This document shows, in pieces, positions 60,862 through 64,000 of a DNA stretch of 64,000 nucleotides. The stretch's first letter is position 1, and each line of letters starts with the position of its first letter. Under the pieces are notes generated by a model. That model had not been told where the DNA came from. It searched no databases and saw only the letters and a list, made by a program, of their open reading frames with translations. Source of the stretch: Denitromonas halophila (GTDB taxonomy: Bacteria > Pseudomonadota > Gammaproteobacteria > Burkholderiales > Rhodocyclaceae); assembly GCF_007625155.1 (NCBI RefSeq), contig NZ_VMNK01000015.1, positions 248,001 through 312,000 of the forward strand, written 5' to 3'. Both the position numbers and the translations under genes were made by a program.

Positions 60862-61410
60862 ATGCAGACCTACAAACTATTGGCCGAATTGCTGGACTAC
60901 CCGAACCGGGAACTGGTTGGCGAGCTGGACAACGCGGTGACCGCGCACGGCACGGCGCTTGTCTGGCTGGCCGAGATCGACCGTGACGACGTGTTTTCGC
61001 CGGCCGACCGCCAGGCCATCGCGGCCTTCATCGATGCGCTGGTTGCGCAGGACGCGACCGAACGCGAAGCGGCCTACGTGGCCACCTTCGACATGGTGCC
61101 GGATCACAGCCTGCACCTGACGCACCACCTGTTCGGTGACGACAAGAACCGCGGCCCGGCGCTGATCGATTTGTCCGAGTACTACAAGTCCTTCGGCTTT
61201 ACGCATGAAGAAACGGAGATCCCCGACTTTCTGCCGCTGATGCTGGAGTTCGTCTCGCAACTCGACGTGCAGGGCGCCAAGGTCTTCCTCGCCGACGTGG
61301 CGAAGATCTTCACTGTGCTGGCACAAAACCTGGAAAAGGCGGGCAGTCCGTACGCGCCGCTGATCCGCATTCTCGAAACCCACGGCACGCTGACCCGTCT
61401 GGCAGCGTGA
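60862..61410 (+). CDS. narJ: Nitrate reductase molybdenum cofactor assembly chaperone
   Basis: A 182-residue NarJ-family chaperone required for insertion of Mo-bisMGD and Fe-S into NarG; it is not part of the final enzyme. It starts MQTYKLLAELLDYPNREL and has the family segment HLTHHLFGDDKNRGPALIDL and PDFLPLMLEFVSQL. AGGAGGGAGAA lies before the ATG, and narI starts 10 bp after its stop. Confidence 0.95.
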   Translation: MQTYKLLAELLDYPNRELVGELDNAVTAHGTALVWLAEIDRDDVFSPADRQAIAAFIDALVAQDATEREAAYVATFDMVPDHSLHLTHHLFGDDKNRGPALIDLSEYYKSFGFTHEETEIPDFLPLMLEFVSQLDVQGAKVFLADVAKIFTVLAQNLEKAGSPYAPLIRILETHGTLTRLAA

Positions 61411-61420
61411 GGAGAGTGAC

Positions 61421-62113
61421 ATGTCTCTGATGAAATTTCTGTTTGCGGTCTATCCGTACATCTGTCTGACCGTCTTTGTGGTGGCCAGCTGGATCCGCTT
61501 TGACTACCAGCAATACACCTGGAAGACCGACTCCTCCATGCTGTTGTCGAAGAAAAGCATGGTGGTGGCCAGTAACCTGTTCCATATCGGCATCCTGTCG
61601 ATCTTTGGCGGTCACTTCGCCGGTCTGGTCCTGCCGCACGGCCTGTGGCTGGGGCTGGGCATTTCGGACATGACCCACCAGTGGATCGCCATCATCGCCG
61701 GCATCGTGTTCGGTCTGATGTGCCTCGTCGGTGGTGCCATGCTGTGGTCGCGCCGCATGTTCAATCCGCGCATCCGTGCCACCGGCCGCAAGAATGACAT
61801 GTTCGTCATCTCGTGGTTGATGATCACCCTGCTGCTCGGCCTGATGACCGTGCCGTTTTCGATTGGTCATGCCAACCACAATGATCCGTCCGTGATGCTC
61901 CTGCTGGCAGAGTGGGTCAAGAGCATCTTGCTGCTCAATCCTCAGCCCGAGTTGTTGGCGACGGTCGATCCGATCTTCCGGGCGCACATTTTCTTCGGCA
62001 TGACCGTGTTCTTGATCTTCCCCTTCACGCGCCTGGTGCACATTCTGACCGCGCCACTGAGCTATTTGGGCCGTGCTTATCAGATCGTGCGTACCAAGCG
62101 TCGGACAGTCTGA
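61421..62113 (+). CDS. narI: Respiratory nitrate reductase, gamma subunit (cytochrome b)
   Basis: A 230-residue membrane subunit with five helices and two b hemes, oxidising quinol at the periplasmic side. The heme-ligand histidines lie in SNLFHIGILSIFGGHF (His55, His65) in helix 2 and in FRAHIFFGMTVFLIFPFTRLVHIL in helix 5. The AGGAGAG ribosome site precedes the ATG. It completes narGHJI. Confidence 0.97.
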   Translation: MSLMKFLFAVYPYICLTVFVVASWIRFDYQQYTWKTDSSMLLSKKSMVVASNLFHIGILSIFGGHFAGLVLPHGLWLGLGISDMTHQWIAIIAGIVFGLMCLVGGAMLWSRRMFNPRIRATGRKNDMFVISWLMITLLLGLMTVPFSIGHANHNDPSVMLLLAEWVKSILLLNPQPELLATVDPIFRAHIFFGMTVFLIFPFTRLVHILTAPLSYLGRAYQIVRTKRRTV

Positions 62114-62132
62114 CGCATTGCGAAGCACTTCG

Positions 62133-62161
62133 GGGCGACCGCCGTTTTTGGGTGGTCGCCC
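62133..62161 (+). other. Hairpin between narI and narX
   Basis: GGGCGACC and GGTCGCCC enclose a 13-base T-rich loop. There is no T-run after the stem, so it is a structured intergenic RNA element or a weak attenuator rather than a clear terminator. Confidence 0.45.
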
Positions 62162-62205
62162 GTGTCCGTTGACCCGGCTCAATGACTTCGAGAGCCGAGG
62201 AGAGC

Positions 62206-64000
62206 ATGTTGCCAGCCAATAGCGAACACCCCGTTCGGACGGAATTTGACCTGTTGAACATGCTGTTTGGCCAGAAACTCGCCACCCGGATCATCGGCGT
62301 GCTGGTGGCCTTTTTCCTGCTCGCGCTGGTGGCCATCGGGCTCACCCTGTATTCGTCATGGAAGCTCGAAGGCGTGGCCGCGGCGATCAACGATGCCGGC
62401 AGCCTGCGCATGCGCTCCTGGAAAGTCGTGCATCACACCGCCGTATTGCCGCTCGAGGGTGCCACCCGCAATGCTCGCCTGGCAGTCTTGCACAAGGACA
62501 TCGCCGATATCGAGCGCGTGCAGTCCGGCCTCGTGCTGGGTGACCCGGCCCGCCCATTGTTCATTCCGCGCGACGACGGAATCCCTGACGATGTGGCCAC
62601 GATTGCCCGGATCTGGCATTCCGACATGCGTCCCCTGATTGAACGTGTGGTCGGTGCGCAAACGGCCGCGGCCGCGGAGCAGGCCTCGGTGGCATTGGAG
62701 GGGGCGACGCACACCTACGTCACCCGCATCGACACCGTGGTGAAGAAAATGGAGCGCAGCTTTACCGCGCACACCAATGTGTTGCGTAGCTACCAGGTGT
62801 TGTTGGTAGCGCTGGCGGTGATTGGCACGGTGGTGCTGATGCGGTTCTTCTTTGTCGCCGTGATCCGCCCGCTCGATACCCTGCAAAGCGGCATGCAACG
62901 GATGGAGCGCGAAGATTTCAGCGCCCGCGTGCCGGTGCTCACCAATGACGAGTTCGGCGAAGTGTCGCGCGGCTTCAACCGTATGGCCGGTCACCTCGAA
63001 GGGCTTTACGGCACACTCGAAGAGCGGGTGGCCAACAAGACCCGCTCCCTGGCCGAGAAGAATCGCGAACTGTCCATTCTCTACAACATCGCGCGGCTGT
63101 TGCGGCGGCCGATGAGTATCGAAGAGCTGTCGCGCAGTTTTCTCGAAGAAGTCCGTCATACCTTCGAGGCGGACGCGGCCTCGGTGCGGCTCTTCGACGC
63201 CGAGGCCGATAACCTCTACATCACTACCCACCAGGGGCTGGCCACCGAATTCATCGACGAAGAGGCGATTCTCGATTGCGGCAACTGTCTGTGCGGGCAA
63301 GCGGTACTGGGCGATATACCGATTGTCAGCAGCACGTCTGATCCGGACGGCGCACGTACCCGGGACACCTGTCTCCGAGCCGGTTTCGTGACCGTGAGCG
63401 CGGTGCCCGTCAATCACAACAATCGCGCGCTGGGCATTTTCAATCTGTATTTCCGGCGCAAGGTGGAGGTGTCGGAGGGCGATCGCGAGGTGCTGCAAAG
63501 TCTCGGTCAGCATCTGGGTATGGCCATCGACAACGTTCGGCTGCAGTCGCGCGAGAAGGAAATGGCGGTCTCCGAAGAGCGCAACTTGATCGCCCGCGAG
63601 CTGCACGACTCCATCGCCCAAGGCCTGGCTTTCCTGAATTTGCAGGTGCAGATGCTCGACGATGCGTTGACCAATGATCGCCAGGAAGACACCGGCGAAG
63701 TGCTCGAAATGATCCGCCAGGGCATCCAGGAGAGTTACGCCGATGTGCGCGAACTGCTGCAGCATTTCCGGGCACGCGTGCCACAACAGGATCTGGCTGC
63801 CGCGTTGCGCCTTGCGCTTGAGCGTTTCTCGCAGCAAAGCGGCGTCAGCGGCGAATTGCGGGTGCATGGTGCGAGCCCGCCAACGGTGGCCGAAGTGGAC
63901 ATCCAGGTGCTGTACATTGCCCAGGAGGCCTTGTCGAATGTTCGAAAGCACGCACATGCCAAGCATGTGAGCGTCGACTTGTGGCGTGATGCGGAGGGGG
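62206..64000 (+). CDS. narX: Nitrate/nitrite sensor histidine kinase NarX (C-terminus beyond the window)
   Basis: The first 598 codons of a NarX-type kinase, open to the window end. The ATG at 62206 has GAGGAGAG upstream. Helix 1 is at about 28-50; a periplasmic sensor begins with the P-box INDAGSLRMRSW (61-72), which binds nitrate/nitrite; helix 2 is at about 198-221; HAMP about 220-272; a GAF-like central region (about 290-445) has the Cys cluster DCGNCLCGQ (358-365); the HisKA_3 domain has ARELHDSIAQ with phospho-acceptor His467; the ATPase domain (QEALSNVRKHAHAK) is cut at the end. It should phosphorylate a NarL partner, expected just downstream. Confidence 0.95.
   Translation, partial: MLPANSEHPVRTEFDLLNMLFGQKLATRIIGVLVAFFLLALVAIGLTLYSSWKLEGVAAAINDAGSLRMRSWKVVHHTAVLPLEGATRNARLAVLHKDIADIERVQSGLVLGDPARPLFIPRDDGIPDDVATIARIWHSDMRPLIERVVGAQTAAAAEQASVALEGATHTYVTRIDTVVKKMERSFTAHTNVLRSYQVLLVALAVIGTVVLMRFFFVAVIRPLDTLQSGMQRMEREDFSARVPVLTNDEFGEVSRGFNRMAGHLEGLYGTLEERVANKTRSLAEKNRELSILYNIARLLRRPMSIEELSRSFLEEVRHTFEADAASVRLFDAEADNLYITTHQGLATEFIDEEAILDCGNCLCGQAVLGDIPIVSSTSDPDGARTRDTCLRAGFVTVSAVPVNHNNRALGIFNLYFRRKVEVSEGDREVLQSLGQHLGMAIDNVRLQSREKEMAVSEERNLIARELHDSIAQGLAFLNLQVQMLDDALTNDRQEDTGEVLEMIRQGIQESYADVRELLQHFRARVPQQDLAAALRLALERFSQQSGVSGELRVHGASPPTVAEVDIQVLYIAQEALSNVRKHAHAKHVSVDLWRDAEG

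Noticed and set aside
62133-62161. Terminator between narI and narX
   Set aside because: A good stem, but no T-run follows; kept only as a hairpin.

Overview
The window looks like a chromosomal stretch from a GC-rich, denitrifying betaproteobacterium, most plausibly of the Rhodocyclales (Azoarcus/Thauera/Zoogloea/Denitromonas group). The reasons are the sodium-pumping NQR with NqrM, a respiratory nitrate reductase operon with two NarK-type transporters, several PEP-CTERM proteins, NAD-linked formate dehydrogenase, and protein sequences typical of that order. No rRNA, phage, IS transposase or CRISPR array is visible. The taxonomic placement is inference; no marker gene was searched.

Layout. 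1-4594: the 3' part of the nqr operon (nqrB partial, C, D, E, F, nqrM) and a CBS-domain gene, closed by a strong terminator. 5020-5498: tRNA-Ser(GCT) and two identical tRNA-Arg(ACG) genes with their own promoters and terminators. 5744-11598: a two-gene formate dehydrogenase (fused NuoE/NuoF-like diaphorase plus molybdopterin catalytic subunit) and a CaCA-family antiporter. 11661-15337 (minus): aroG, serB and fused pabBC, tightly packed. 15525-16974: a peroxiredoxin-like gene divergent from an AraC-family regulator. 16987-20418 (minus): mfd. 20662-33213: an accessory region with three PEP-CTERM genes (two preceded by convincing sigma-54 -24/-12 elements), msrB, a tiny secreted or lipoprotein-like ORF, a decayed C39-like peptidase, a fused TRAP permease, a Mut7-C protein and an FAD oxidoreductase. 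33232-38900: a nuclease-like/lamin-tail protein, a SprA-like putative metalloprotease, a hydrolase and the AmmeMemoRadiSam triad. 39080-41909: a KirBac-like channel fused to a gamma-glutamylcyclotransferase-like domain, and a MgtC/DUF4010 membrane protein. 42008-44462: ispD, ispF, thpR and an Asp/Glu racemase. 44466-46029: a RES/Xre toxin-antitoxin pair whose two genes are separated by a 539-bp inverted-repeat element. 46165-48990: a host-attachment-like protein, a flavodoxin, mtfA and a DMT exporter. 49076-51277: relA. 51311-64000: the nitrate respiration cluster, with a Crp/Fnr-type regulator, narK1, narK2, narG, narH, narJ, narI and narX (runs off the end).

How it fits together. NQR and formate dehydrogenase feed electrons from NADH and formate into the quinone pool and NAD pool; NarGHI uses quinol to reduce nitrate, NarK1/NarK2 move nitrate in and nitrite out, and the Crp/Fnr protein and NarX (with an expected NarL beyond the end) would control expression. 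A conserved 18-20-bp palindrome stands before both the regulator and narK1. The PEP-CTERM genes point to an exosortase/exopolysaccharide surface system elsewhere in the genome, probably under sigma-54 control.

The most noteworthy observations are the KirBac-GGCT fusion with a degenerate selectivity filter, the toxin-antitoxin operon split by a mosaic inverted repeat, the sigma-54 promoters of the PEP-CTERM genes, a dispersed GTAGGGCGG-ended palindromic repeat (one copy between narG and narH), and the repeated palindromic operator in the nar region.
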